Shown here: positions 42,023-50,872 of the stretch, in pieces
Layout: every line of letters starts with the position of its first letter
Numbering within the stretch: position 1 is the stretch's first letter
Assembly (NCBI GenBank): GCA_036501365.1
Contig: DASYAL010000009.1
Location: 1 to 64,000 of the forward strand
Reading direction: 5' to 3'
Source: CAIKMD01 sp036501365
GTDB taxonomy: Bacteria > Pseudomonadota > Alphaproteobacteria > ATCC43930 > CGMCC-115725
Length of the DNA stretch: 64,000 nt
Program-made: the position numbers and the translations under genes
Notes under the pieces: generated by a model
Told to the model about the DNA's origin: nothing
Seen by the model: only the letters and a program-made list of their open reading frames with translations
Databases searched by the model: none

Positions 42023-43883
42023 GGGCCGCCACCTTCATAGCGCCTTGGAAAGGAGCATCGAGTTCGATATCGAGCGTAAACCGTGCGCCACGTTTCCCTT
42101 TAAGGTTCCGGATTGCTCCCTTGCGAACATTCCCCCCAGAACTTTTCACGACGTTGAGCCGACGGTCCGTATCGGCACCGGCTTCAAAGACAGTCAATTC
42201 CATTATTCCGGAGAACTCGGGCGTCGCGGCCAAGCGACGCTTCTTGGCGGACAGAACGATACTTCTGACGTTGTTCAGCGGTAAGGATTTAGCAGCCACC
42301 TTGCCGTTGTTGCCTTTGCCTTTGCCTTTGCCTTTGCCGCCTCCACTCCCATTTCCATCACCTTCGCTACCACCATCAGTGCCTTCATCATCACTGTCTT
42401 CTGTCACGACCGACCTGCGTTTGAGTGGTTGTGCACGGATTTGAATTTTTCCGACCGGATTAATCTCTTCTCCTTTTTCTCCGTCGTCCTCCTCCCCGTC
42501 GTCCGCGAAGTAGTCCGCGAGTTCCCTCACGTCTGATACCTCCGAAACGACGTCTCGCGCGTGACGCATCAACATTTCCCTCGCCCACCGACCGAGCTCC
42601 GCGATGGCGCGCTGTCCTTTCGGCTGGTCGTCGGGTGAAAGACGGTCCGGTTCAAAGTCATTGTGCTTGGGAGGTTCCATGTCTCGCAGCAATTCATTAC
42701 CTTTTTTGCTGTGGCATTCGATAACAGCCGCAAACTCTTTGAAATCTCCAAAACGCTTTAGGCGGTCCATTTCATCAGTGATAAACATTCCGTTCCGCAG
42801 AACCGCTACTCGCTTTGGAAACTGTTCGCCGAGTATTATTCTGATCTGACAATTTCCGAGCTCGCGGTTTTCCTGGTCTTCTATAAAGACCTCTTCCGTT
42901 GCCGCGAGGGTGCTGAGATAGCTTTTGGCATTGTCGAATCCCTCGGGCTGACCTTTCGATCCGATTACTGAGTCGTGAATTGTCTTATCGTTGAATAGCT
43001 CAAAAATGGACTCTTTTGAGATCGAGAGCGAATTGACTTCTACGACGAGCGCCCCCTTCCAGATCGCTCCGAAAAAATTCTCTAATACCGAGGCGACAAG
43101 TGATTTTTCCCAACCATCCGCTGCCCGGAATCCCAAAATGTGGAGTGTGGTACCAACGCTATCTTGGATATCGGATTGTTTCGGTGCACGCATCAGCCAC
43201 CGAGGCAAACTAGGATTGCCCCCCTCAATAGGCATACAATTCTCGGTGACTCCCCAATACCCAATATTTTGCCGCGTATGCCCCGCCGCATCCCTGTGCG
43301 ACATCAGCAACGCTTTTCCCTGGGCGTATTGCCGATACGTATTGCCGTCCCGGAAAACGGTTGAAAGAAAGATTGTACGAAGGTCAGAAACGGTAAATGG
43401 TGCGAATTTGCCGATACCGTAGGAACCCAGATCCGTATCGGACAGCCCATCCCCTTTCTTACTTTGCCCCGTTGCCTTTACATACGCGAAGTAGGGTGTC
43501 CCATTCTTGCAAGGACCACGCATTCCTTTTGTGTTCTTTTCGGAGATCGAAAGGACCGCGATCTGCTTTGCATTCAGAACTTTTTGAGCGGTGGTGAAGA
43601 AATCTACCGCCTTCTTGCCCTCCACAGCTTTGGCGTCCGTAAGACACTGCGAAAGGGCAGCTCTCAGTTGATCGACGCCTGGAATCTCTGTGACGAAGAC
43701 TTCGCGGTATTTAAACGAAACAACCACCGGTCGTGCGGACGCAGCATCTAAGCTGTTTTGCAGGATTTCTCGTGCCAAGCTTCCAGACAAACTGCCGCGA
43801 AAGTGTTCGATTCCTGCATCGTTGAAGCCGCGCCACTGATCGGCATTATCCACCGGAAACTCCCATCCGATAGCTTCGGTCAT
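42009..43883 (-). CDS. GHKL (MutL/MORC-like) ATPase of a restriction-modification cassette
   Basis: A 624-residue protein with a GHKL ATP-binding site: Bergerat N-box EILQNSLDA (39-47), a G1-like loop SISEKNTKGM (112-121) and G2 GSYGIGKFAPF (153-163). A second domain runs to about 430, followed by an acidic linker and a Gly/Lys tract (GGGKGKGKGKGNNGK). A C-terminal beta domain ends the protein. Iyer, Abhiman and Aravind described MutL-like ATPases in restriction systems; this one fits that setting by its adjacent DNA methyltransferase and Vsr nuclease. It overlaps the methylase gene by 4 bp (ATGA). Confidence 0.8.
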   Translation of the reverse strand: MTEAIGWEFPVDNADQWRGFNDAGIEHFRGSLSGSLAREILQNSLDAASARPVVVSFKYREVFVTEIPGVDQLRAALSQCLTDAKAVEGKKAVDFFTTAQKVLNAKQIAVLSISEKNTKGMRGPCKNGTPYFAYVKATGQSKKGDGLSDTDLGSYGIGKFAPFTVSDLRTIFLSTVFRDGNTYRQYAQGKALLMSHRDAAGHTRQNIGYWGVTENCMPIEGGNPSLPRWLMRAPKQSDIQDSVGTTLHILGFRAADGWEKSLVASVLENFFGAIWKGALVVEVNSLSISKESIFELFNDKTIHDSVIGSKGQPEGFDNAKSYLSTLAATEEVFIEDQENRELGNCQIRIILGEQFPKRVAVLRNGMFITDEMDRLKRFGDFKEFAAVIECHSKKGNELLRDMEPPKHNDFEPDRLSPDDQPKGQRAIAELGRWAREMLMRHARDVVSEVSDVRELADYFADDGEEDDGEKGEEINPVGKIQIRAQPLKRRSVVTEDSDDEGTDGGSEGDGNGSGGGKGKGKGKGNNGKVAAKSLPLNNVRSIVLSAKKRRLAATPEFSGIMELTVFEAGADTDRRLNVVKSSGGNVRKGAIRNLKGKRGARFTLDIELDAPFQGAMKVAAHEVR

Positions 43884-44929
43884 CTCACTCTCTCCCTGTC
43901 ATATTTTTGTTTAATGGCTTGCGCGAGCAATTTTGCGACTGGCGGCGCAACGGCATTGCCAATTTGCGTATATCTTTGTTTGCTCGATACCGTTTCTGGA
44001 AATTTGAAGGAGGCGGGAAAGCCTTGGAGACGCAAACACTCTCTCTCGGTAAGCTTCCGAAGACCCTTCGCGTCCCAAACGAAGGGCACGTTGTGCCCGC
44101 CAAGGCCCATGTTAGCTGTGAGCGTTGGGCAAAGATTTGGTTCCTTTAAGCGAACAAAATATTTTCGGAGCTGGTAGAGATGCTTGACTTTCCCTCTGTC
44201 ATTTTTTTCCTTCTTTATCATTTTAAAATATCTGTTCTCTTCCGATAGGTAATACCCATCGCTTTTCGTCCCTTCGAAGTCCACGAATTTGGATATGTGT
44301 TTCTCGGGGGTGCTCCTCACGCTCGGAAACGTAAACTTTCCAGCTCTAAAGTGATCGCGAGACCAAGCAACCATAAAAAGTCGGGATCGCTTTTGCGGGA
44401 TTGGTGTGAGCTCGAAAAGATCAAGTTCTCGTGCATTGCTTTCACGGAACCAATAGCCCGCTTGTTGTAACTGCCGCGTAATCTCGGCAAACCACACCCC
44501 GCCTTCGCCTATCTTCAGATAAGGCGCGTTCTCGAAAACCAAGACGGCTGGCTTACATTCCTTGAATTCGTTGACGATCCGAATGATCTCGAAAAATAGT
44601 TGGCCGCGTTGGTCGTCGAATCCTGCCCTTAAGCCTGCTTGCGAAAAACTTTGGCATGGGAAGCCAGCGTGAAGAATATCAACAGGCTCTAATCGATCGC
44701 GCTTCACCGACAGTTTTCGAATGTCTTTTTCTAATAATCTGTTCTTCGGAAAATTGGTCCTGTAGACCGCGCAGGCGTATGGGTCGGAGTCGCAAGCCCA
44801 AGCGGTGCGAAAACCCGCAGCCTCGAATGCCAAGCAGAAGCCTCCGATTCCACTAAATAACGCGCCTACCTTAAGTTGACGCGTACTTTTCTTTTTCTCA
44901 GATGCGCGGTTAGAAGCTTTAGAAGACAA
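43880..44929 (-). CDS. DNA (cytosine-5) methyltransferase
   Basis: A 349-residue C5 methylase. Motif I GALFSGIGGFCLAFEAAGF, motif IV with catalytic C92 (GFPCQSFSQAG), motif VI ENAP, motif VIII QKRSRLF, and motifs IX-X ERECLRLQGFP and QIGNAVAPPVAKLL. All are intact, with ENAP replacing the usual ENV. The target-recognition region lies about 210-290; the specificity cannot be read. Upstream small protein and Vsr, downstream GHKL ATPase. Confidence 0.95.
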   Translation of the reverse strand: MSSKASNRASEKKKSTRQLKVGALFSGIGGFCLAFEAAGFRTAWACDSDPYACAVYRTNFPKNRLLEKDIRKLSVKRDRLEPVDILHAGFPCQSFSQAGLRAGFDDQRGQLFFEIIRIVNEFKECKPAVLVFENAPYLKIGEGGVWFAEITRQLQQAGYWFRESNARELDLFELTPIPQKRSRLFMVAWSRDHFRAGKFTFPSVRSTPEKHISKFVDFEGTKSDGYYLSEENRYFKMIKKEKNDRGKVKHLYQLRKYFVRLKEPNLCPTLTANMGLGGHNVPFVWDAKGLRKLTERECLRLQGFPASFKFPETVSSKQRYTQIGNAVAPPVAKLLAQAIKQKYDRERVR

Positions 44930-45012
44930 TTATCCCCCCAATCCAAAATGATCACTCAGGATTCGTATCGGTCGCCCGATTCAATCGGTCAACCACCTTT
45001 TCGCATGCGTCG

Positions 45013-45234
45013 TCAAAGAGTGAATGCCTTCTCCGCCTCTTCGCTATTGCCGTTGAATCGCTGGCGCAAGGTATCGAGTTCCTTTTGCAGCGTCTTCACG
45101 ATCTTCCGAGAGTCTTCGTCTCGGAATTCGTAAGCCGCCCTATTGGACAAATTGCCGATAAGACGCATGTCCTTGATGGCTCGATTAACGCGCTTATTAG
45201 CAAGCTCGACAAATTTTGAGCGCCTGTCACGCAT
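45013..45234 (-). CDS. Small basic/helical protein of the methylase cassette
   Basis: 73 residues: MRDRRSKFVELANKRVNRAI, then KDMRLIGNLSNRAAYEFRDE and a helical C-terminus. Proteins with this RVNRAIKDMRLIGNLSNR core often sit beside Vsr/C5-methylase genes, but no function is known to me. I choose the ATG at 45234 because ggggag lies just upstream; earlier ATGs overlap the palindrome at 45250-45266. It may be a regulator or an accessory subunit. Confidence 0.65.
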   Translation of the reverse strand: MRDRRSKFVELANKRVNRAIKDMRLIGNLSNRAAYEFRDEDSRKIVKTLQKELDTLRQRFNGNSEEAEKAFTL

Positions 45235-45249
45235 ATGGCTCCCCATACA

Positions 45250-45266
45250 TTTCATATATTATGAAA
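45250..45266. promoter_or_regulatory. Palindromic operator and AT-rich promoter of the cassette
   Basis: tttcatatattatgaaa is a perfect inverted repeat (7-bp arms, 3-bp centre) in an AT-rich gap between vsr and the small gene. On the minus strand a TTGACA lies upstream (around 45282-45287) and a CATAAT-like -10 overlaps the palindrome with a 19-bp spacer. Suggests a repressible promoter for the methylase genes. Confidence 0.55.
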
Positions 45267-45307
45267 CAATATTTCTGAAAAATGTCAATATATATATGTC
45301 ATAATTT

Positions 45308-45736
45308 TCAGCCGAATTTTTTATGCGGCGCACGCGTGAGATATGAGCGAAGCCGACGCGCGACTTTTTGTTCGAACACCATTTCGCACTGCCATATTGT
45401 CAGAACTTCCCAACCGAGCGTTTCAAGGCTCGCTCTCACTCTCGCATCGCGCTCGATGGTTTTACGGAATTTGGTGCGCCAGTAATCCTGGTTGGATTTT
45501 GGATTGGTTGTAAACTTGCAGCCGGTATGTCGATGCCAAAAACATCCATTTACAAATATCACCTTCCGTCGCGCTGGGAAGATGAGATCTGGCTTACCTG
45601 GTAGGTCCGCGCGGTAAAGCCGAAACCTAAATCCAAGTCGATGCGCTAGCCGCCTAATTATCAGCTCGGGCTTTGTGTCCCGGCTGCGAATAAGCGACAT
45701 GTTCTGCGATCGTTGTTCAGCGCTGACAGAGTCCAT
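45308..45736 (-). CDS. vsr: Very short patch repair (Vsr) endonuclease
   Basis: A 142-residue nuclease with SQNMSLIRSRDTKPELIIRR, LPGKPDLIFPARRKVIFVNGCFWHRHTGCKF in outline (catalytic Asp, zinc Cys/His), and GWEVLTIWQCE. Vsr nicks T:G mismatches made by deamination at C5-methylated sites. In cassettes of this kind it may also act as the restriction nuclease. First gene of the cassette; it starts 12 bp after the stop codon of a pyrG fragment. Confidence 0.93.
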   Translation of the reverse strand: MDSVSAEQRSQNMSLIRSRDTKPELIIRRLAHRLGFRFRLYRADLPGKPDLIFPARRKVIFVNGCFWHRHTGCKFTTNPKSNQDYWRTKFRKTIERDARVRASLETLGWEVLTIWQCEMVFEQKVARRLRSYLTRAPHKKFG

Positions 45737-45748
45737 CGAAGTTGCGAG

Positions 45749-46003
45749 CTACACCAACCGGCTCTGCGCGACCGCGGCCTTGATGAACGAGAGCCGGTGC
45801 GGATCGAAGGGCTTGGATTTGAGCTCGGGGTGGAACTGCACGCCGACGAACCACGGATGATCGGGGAGCTCGACGATCTCGGGCAGGATGCCGTCGGGGC
45901 TCATGCCGGAGAAGCGCAGCCCCGCCTCTTCCAGCCGCGGCTTGTAGCGGATGTTGACCTCGTAGCGGTGGCGGTGGCGCTCGCTGATCGTCGCGGCGCC
46001 GCC
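45749..46003 (-). pseudogene. pyrG 3'-end fragment, copy A
   Basis: About 255 bp closely matching the last part of pyrG (49150-49407). It encodes GGAATISERHRHRYEVNIRY up to FIKAAVAQSRLV and a stop. It has an in-frame deletion near PHPLFTSF (here PHRLSF). Several bases agree with copy B rather than with native pyrG (VNI for VDI; accaaccggctc). It lies immediately upstream of vsr. Confidence 0.92.
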
Positions 46004-46159
46004 GCACTCACGTAACGCAGATAAAATCCAATCGTCTAGCACCGCATCGGCCGCCATCCGGATCCCCCACCCTAAATGCGTGCGCGAGTTTCGCGCGATT
46101 CCGGCCTTCGATGCAACGGTTCTGAACGGAAACGGATAGAGCACCGACATTTCGCTCGT

Positions 46160-46225
46160 GCGTCCTTACCCTTCGACTTCGCTCCTTCGGGGCTCCGCTC
46201 AGGGTGAGGACTTCGAGACTGGCTT
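46160..46225. repeat. Dispersed palindromic repeat between pyrG fragments
   Basis: acccttcgacttcgctcctt then cggggctccgctcagggtga, related to the modules at 18.8, 36.2-36.8 and 46.4 kb. The rest of 46004-46234 shows no gene; an open tail upstream of copy A (GWGIRMAADAVLDDWILSAL) resembles a transposon-protein scrap but is too short to assign. Confidence 0.6.
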
Positions 46226-46234
46226 CGGAAAATT

Positions 46235-46504
46235 ATACCAACCGGCTCTGCTCGACTGCGGCCTTGATGAACGAGGTGCGGGTGCGGGTCGAAGGGCTTG
46301 GATTTGAGCGCGGATACACTTGCACGCCGACGAACCACGGGTGATCGGGGAGCTCGGGCGACCCTCGCGCACCCTTCGACTACGCCCCTTCGGGGCTCCG
46401 CTCAGGATGAGGACGTCGAGTCCAAGGTCCTCCAGCCGCCCCTTGTAGCGGATGTTGACCTCATAGCGGTGGCGGTGGCGCTCGCTGATCGTCGCAGCGC
46501 CGCC
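46235..46504 (-). pseudogene. pyrG 3'-end fragment, copy B (degenerate)
   Basis: A second copy of the same pyrG terminus with small deletions. About 65 bp of dispersed repeat (46357-46422, gcgcacccttcgactacgcc ...) replace the central part. Sequence on both sides (accaaccggctctgc; cggatgttgacctc) matches copy A more than native pyrG. Confidence 0.88.
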
Positions 46505-46523
46505 CCGCGGCCGCCATGACGCT

Positions 46524-47354
46524 CTATTTTTGCGTTTCTTTGGTCTCCTCCTTCGCCTCGCTCGCCTCGCCCGCCGGTGCCGCGTCCGTCGCGCCCTCCA
46601 TGATGCGCTTGAGCCGCGCGCGCAGCTCCTCCTTCGCGTTGCGCCGCGCGGCCTCCTGTTCCTCGCGCGACGGCGCCGCCGCGCCTTTCTCGAACAGCCC
46701 GAAATGCTTCGCCAGCGCGATGAGCGCCGCCTGTTTCGAATGGAGCCGCACCGTGATGCGCGCGCCGTTCTCGCCGTGCTTCACCTTGAGCTCGGCGATC
46801 GCGGCGCGGTCGTCGCGGCTGATCGCCGCGCGCGGCCTGAGCACCAGCGCGTCCCCGTCCCAATCGGCGATGTCGCCGATCTCGACGAAAGCCAGCCGCG
46901 CCAGCTCGCGCTTCACGCGATCGACGGTGATGCCGGTGCGGCGCGCGCTCGCCTCCTGCTCGGCCTTGATCGCCTCGGCGACGCCGCGCCGCGCCAAGAG
47001 CCGCGCGCCGTTCGACTTCGCGTTCGCCTCGCTGAGGCCGATGCGCCGCGCTGCCTCGGTGGCATTGCCGCAGAGGAGATATTCCTCGACGAAGCGCCGC
47101 TGCCGCCCCGAGAGGCCCTTGCGCAAATGCGCGGCCTCGTGGCGCCGCTGACCCGGCGGGCGCGGCCCCGGCGCGATCGCGACGCCGCGCTCGTTCAGCG
47201 CCGCGACGATGTGGGCTTTGCGCAAGGCACGCGGGCCGAGCGCGGCGGCGGATTTCGCCGCATAGCCGGCGGCGAGCGCCGATTGCTTGGCGTTGCGCGT
47301 CGACGCGTATTCCTCGACGAACCGCGCTTCGCGCGGCGTCAGCGTTTTGGTCAT
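46524..47354 (-). CDS. Phage terminase small subunit-like protein with duplicated HTH
   Basis: A 276-residue protein. It contains two terminase_2-type DNA-binding repeats: LTPREARFVEEYASTRNAKQ with SALAAGYAAKSAAALG, and LSGRQRRFVEEYLLCGNATE with AARRIGLSEANAKSNGARLL. VKRELARLAFVEIGDIADWD then follows, a segment common in these subunits. No large terminase, portal or capsid gene is nearby, so it is an orphan remnant or a domesticated DNA-binding protein. The Lys/Glu-rich tail ends EETKETQK. Confidence 0.8.
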   Translation of the reverse strand: MTKTLTPREARFVEEYASTRNAKQSALAAGYAAKSAAALGPRALRKAHIVAALNERGVAIAPGPRPPGQRRHEAAHLRKGLSGRQRRFVEEYLLCGNATEAARRIGLSEANAKSNGARLLARRGVAEAIKAEQEASARRTGITVDRVKRELARLAFVEIGDIADWDGDALVLRPRAAISRDDRAAIAELKVKHGENGARITVRLHSKQAALIALAKHFGLFEKGAAAPSREEQEAARRNAKEELRARLKRIMEGATDAAPAGEASEAKEETKETQK

Positions 47355-47448
47355 GGGACAGCTCGGGGATTGAGGGGACGTGGCGGTGGGCGCTCACGAC
47401 AAACGGATCGCTCCCGCGCGGGGAGCGAAGGCTGAACGGCAGAGAGCG

Positions 47449-47697
47449 TTAGGTCAGGATTTTGAAGAAAGCGGCGCCGGCGGCAAATAGCGCCGCGCCC
47501 GCGGTCATGCCCGAGACCATGAAAATCCAGGGCTGATACGTGATTTGCTGATGGGTGCGCGCTGCATCGGCCAGCATCTGGTCGATATGCGCGAGCTGCT
47601 CGCGTATATCCAAATGCTCCGGTGCCTCGGCCATTCGGTCCCTAACCCCGCTTGCCCAGCGTTCGCTATTTGTACTCTTTCGATCCGGATTAGTCAA
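47449..47697 (-). CDS. Small single-span membrane protein
   Basis: 82 residues: a charged N-terminal part with a possible coiled coil (HLDIREQLAHIDQMLADAAR) and one C-terminal transmembrane helix (WIFMVSGMTAGAALFAAGAAFF). No family recognised; holin-like or phage accessory proteins can look like this. Confidence 0.6.
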   Translation of the reverse strand: MTNPDRKSTNSERWASGVRDRMAEAPEHLDIREQLAHIDQMLADAARTHQQITYQPWIFMVSGMTAGAALFAAGAAFFKILT

Positions 47698-47714
47698 GCA
47701 AAATCAGCGGGCGT

Positions 47715-47800
47715 CCTTTGCCCCCTCACCACCTCGCTGCGCTCGGCTTCCCTCTCCCCGCCGGGGAGAGGGTGAGTGCGCCAGCACTCGGGTGAGGGGG
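47715..47800. repeat. Dispersed inverted repeat
   Basis: tttgccccctcaccacctcg, cctctccccgccggggagag and gtgagtgcgccagcactcgg form nested hairpins, a common alphaproteobacterial intergenic element. Nothing else is seen between 47698 and 47860. Confidence 0.7.
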
Positions 47801-47869
47801 AAACTCCTCAGACCAGCCGACGCCGCTCGACCGCGGCGTCGCTCGGCTTCCGTCCGGCGTTCCTTGACA

Positions 47870-47891
47870 AGGTAGCTACCGGTAGCTACCT
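47870..47891. promoter_or_regulatory. Perfect 22-bp palindrome, operator of the vapBC-type pair
   Basis: Two inverted copies of AGGTAGCTACC placed back to back, right after a TTGACA -35 box (47864-47869) and just before the antitoxin ATG. It suits autorepression by the toxin-antitoxin complex; transcription may start close to the ATG. Confidence 0.75.
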
Positions 47892-47893
47892 AT

Positions 47894-48190
47894 ATGTCCA
47901 TGCGTGCGGTGGGCCTCAAAACCCTGAAGAACAAGCTCAGCGAGTATGTCCGGCTCGCCGCCGGCGGCGAAACCGTGCTCGTCACCGATCGCGACCGGGT
48001 CGTCGCCGAATTGACGCCGCCGCGCGCCGGACGCGCCGAACGGCTCGAAGACGCCTTCCTCGCCGAGGCCGTGCGCCAAGGCTGGATGACGCCGCCAAGC
48101 AACCCTAGCCCCGGACCACCGCCATCGATTCCCGTCGCCACGCTCGAGACGATCCTGCGCGAGCTGGACGAGGATCGCGCCGACCGGTGA
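47894..48190 (+). CDS. Phd/YefM-type antitoxin
   Basis: A 98-residue protein. The N-terminal MRAVGLKTLKNKLSEYVRLA and GGETVLVTDRDRVVAEL stretches are the DNA-binding Phd/YefM fold. The Pro-rich middle and C-terminal helix (LETILRELDED) would wrap the toxin. A second ATG at 47900 is possible. The stop overlaps the toxin GTG. Confidence 0.92.
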   Translation: MSMRAVGLKTLKNKLSEYVRLAAGGETVLVTDRDRVVAELTPPRAGRAERLEDAFLAEAVRQGWMTPPSNPSPGPPPSIPVATLETILRELDEDRADR

Positions 48191-48573
48191 TCTACCTCGA
48201 TACCTCGGTCGCGCTCGCGCAACTGCTCGCCGAAGATCGGCGGCCAGGCGCAGCATTCTGGGATGAAGCCCTGGTTTCGAGCCGTCTTTTGCAATACGAG
48301 CTCTGGGTCCGGATCGATGGACGCGGTCTGGCGCGATCCCATGGTGAAGCGGCGCAGTCACTCGTCGGCAAGCTCCGCTTCCTCGAATTGACCTCGTCGG
48401 TGCTGGCACGCGCGCTCGATCCGTTTCCCAAGCCGCTGCGCACGCTCGACGCGCTGCATCTGGCATCGCTCGAATTCTTGCGCGGCCAAGGGCAAGCGAT
48501 CGCGTTGGCGAGCTACGACCGGCGCATGATCGCCGCGGCGCAAGCGCTCAAGATTCCGCTCGCGGCGCTGTAG
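48187..48573 (+). CDS. vapC: PIN-domain toxin, VapC family
   Basis: A 128-residue PIN ribonuclease. Acidic residues in MIYLDTSVALAQLL (D5), YELWVRID, LRTLDALHLAS and ASYDRRM form the usual metal-binding set. GTG start overlapping the antitoxin stop (GTGA). Such toxins cleave tRNA or rRNA when free of antitoxin. Confidence 0.92.
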   Translation: MIYLDTSVALAQLLAEDRRPGAAFWDEALVSSRLLQYELWVRIDGRGLARSHGEAAQSLVGKLRFLELTSSVLARALDPFPKPLRTLDALHLASLEFLRGQGQAIALASYDRRMIAAAQALKIPLAAL

Positions 48574-48622
48574 CGAACAAAATTCACCACAGAGGCACGG
48601 AGGTCACGGAGGAAGATCGACG
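48574..48622. repeat. Half-copy of the accacagaggcacagagg repeat
   Basis: ttcaccacagaggcacggag then gtcacggagg resembles the arms of the large inverted repeat at 49030-49130, on the other side of the GxxExxY gene. Confidence 0.6.
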
Positions 48623-48641
48623 CGCGAAGCGCGCGAAAAGA

Positions 48642-49025
48642 TCATAGCGCGAATCGGCGAAGTCCATCCTTCAGAAGGACGCTGTTGAAGTTCATCAGCA
48701 GCCCGACTTTCATCCCGCTCAGCCGCAAATATGTCAGCATCTGCGCCTCGTGAATGGGCATAAGGCGCTCAACCGCCTTGATTTCGATCACCAGCGCCTT
48801 ATCGGCGACGATATCCATCCGATAGCCGCATTCGAGAAGGACGCCTTTATAGACAACCGGAAGCGGAACCTGGCGCACGAAGGCGATACTGTTCGCTTTC
48901 AGCTCGAAGCTGAGACACTCCTCATAAGCCGATTCAAGCAGGCCGGGTCCGAGATGGCGATGGACATCGATCGCCAGCCCGATGACGCGCTCGGTTAAAG
49001 AAGAATCGGCCACGTTTCCCCGCAA
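48642..49025 (-). CDS. GxxExxY protein (PD-(D/E)XK-like)
   Basis: A 127-residue protein with the family motif GPGLLESAYEECL, then FELKANSIAFVRQVPLPVVY, GYRMDIVADKALVIEIKAVE and a helix ending LLMNFNSVLLKDGLRRF. The D...EIK pattern is that of PD-(D/E)XK nucleases. Its role is unknown. Either the TTG at 49025 or the GTG at 49013 may be the start. It lies between copies of one repeat. Confidence 0.88.
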   Translation of the reverse strand: MRGNVADSSLTERVIGLAIDVHRHLGPGLLESAYEECLSFELKANSIAFVRQVPLPVVYKGVLLECGYRMDIVADKALVIEIKAVERLMPIHEAQMLTYLRLSGMKVGLLMNFNSVLLKDGLRRFAL

Positions 49026-49029
49026 GAAA

Positions 49030-49133
49030 TTTTACCACGGAGGCACAGAGGACACAGAGAAACTTCTCTCTGCGCGCAAAGCGCGCAACTGGTTTTTCTC
49101 AGTGTCCTCTGTGTCTCTGTGGTGAATCTTTTG
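49030..49133. repeat. Large inverted repeat next to GxxExxY
   Basis: accacggaggcacagaggac and agtgtcctctgtgtctctgt plus ggtga form a stem of about 28 bp. The loop carries its own gcgcgc hairpin. This element is found in many soil and aquatic bacteria near GxxExxY genes. Confidence 0.8.
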
Positions 49134-49149
49134 TGTTTCTGTAGTGACC

Positions 49150-50778
<1,629 letters not shown>

Positions 50779-50872
50779 GGACCTTTAATGTAGAAGCGAT
50801 TCGCCGCCCGCACAACGAAAAGCGACGCCGGCGTGGGCCTTAAGCCCCGAGTCGCGGCGACTTATCGCGAAT

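Noticed and set aside
45749..46150. Functional 133-residue protein ending in the pyrG-like sequence
   Set aside because: The conserved part is only the CTP synthase glutaminase end without its catalytic Cys region; the N-terminal part is repeat-derived.
46524..49025. Possible prophage around the terminase gene
   Set aside because: Only a terminase small subunit is present; no large terminase, portal, capsid, tail, integrase or lysis gene was found.
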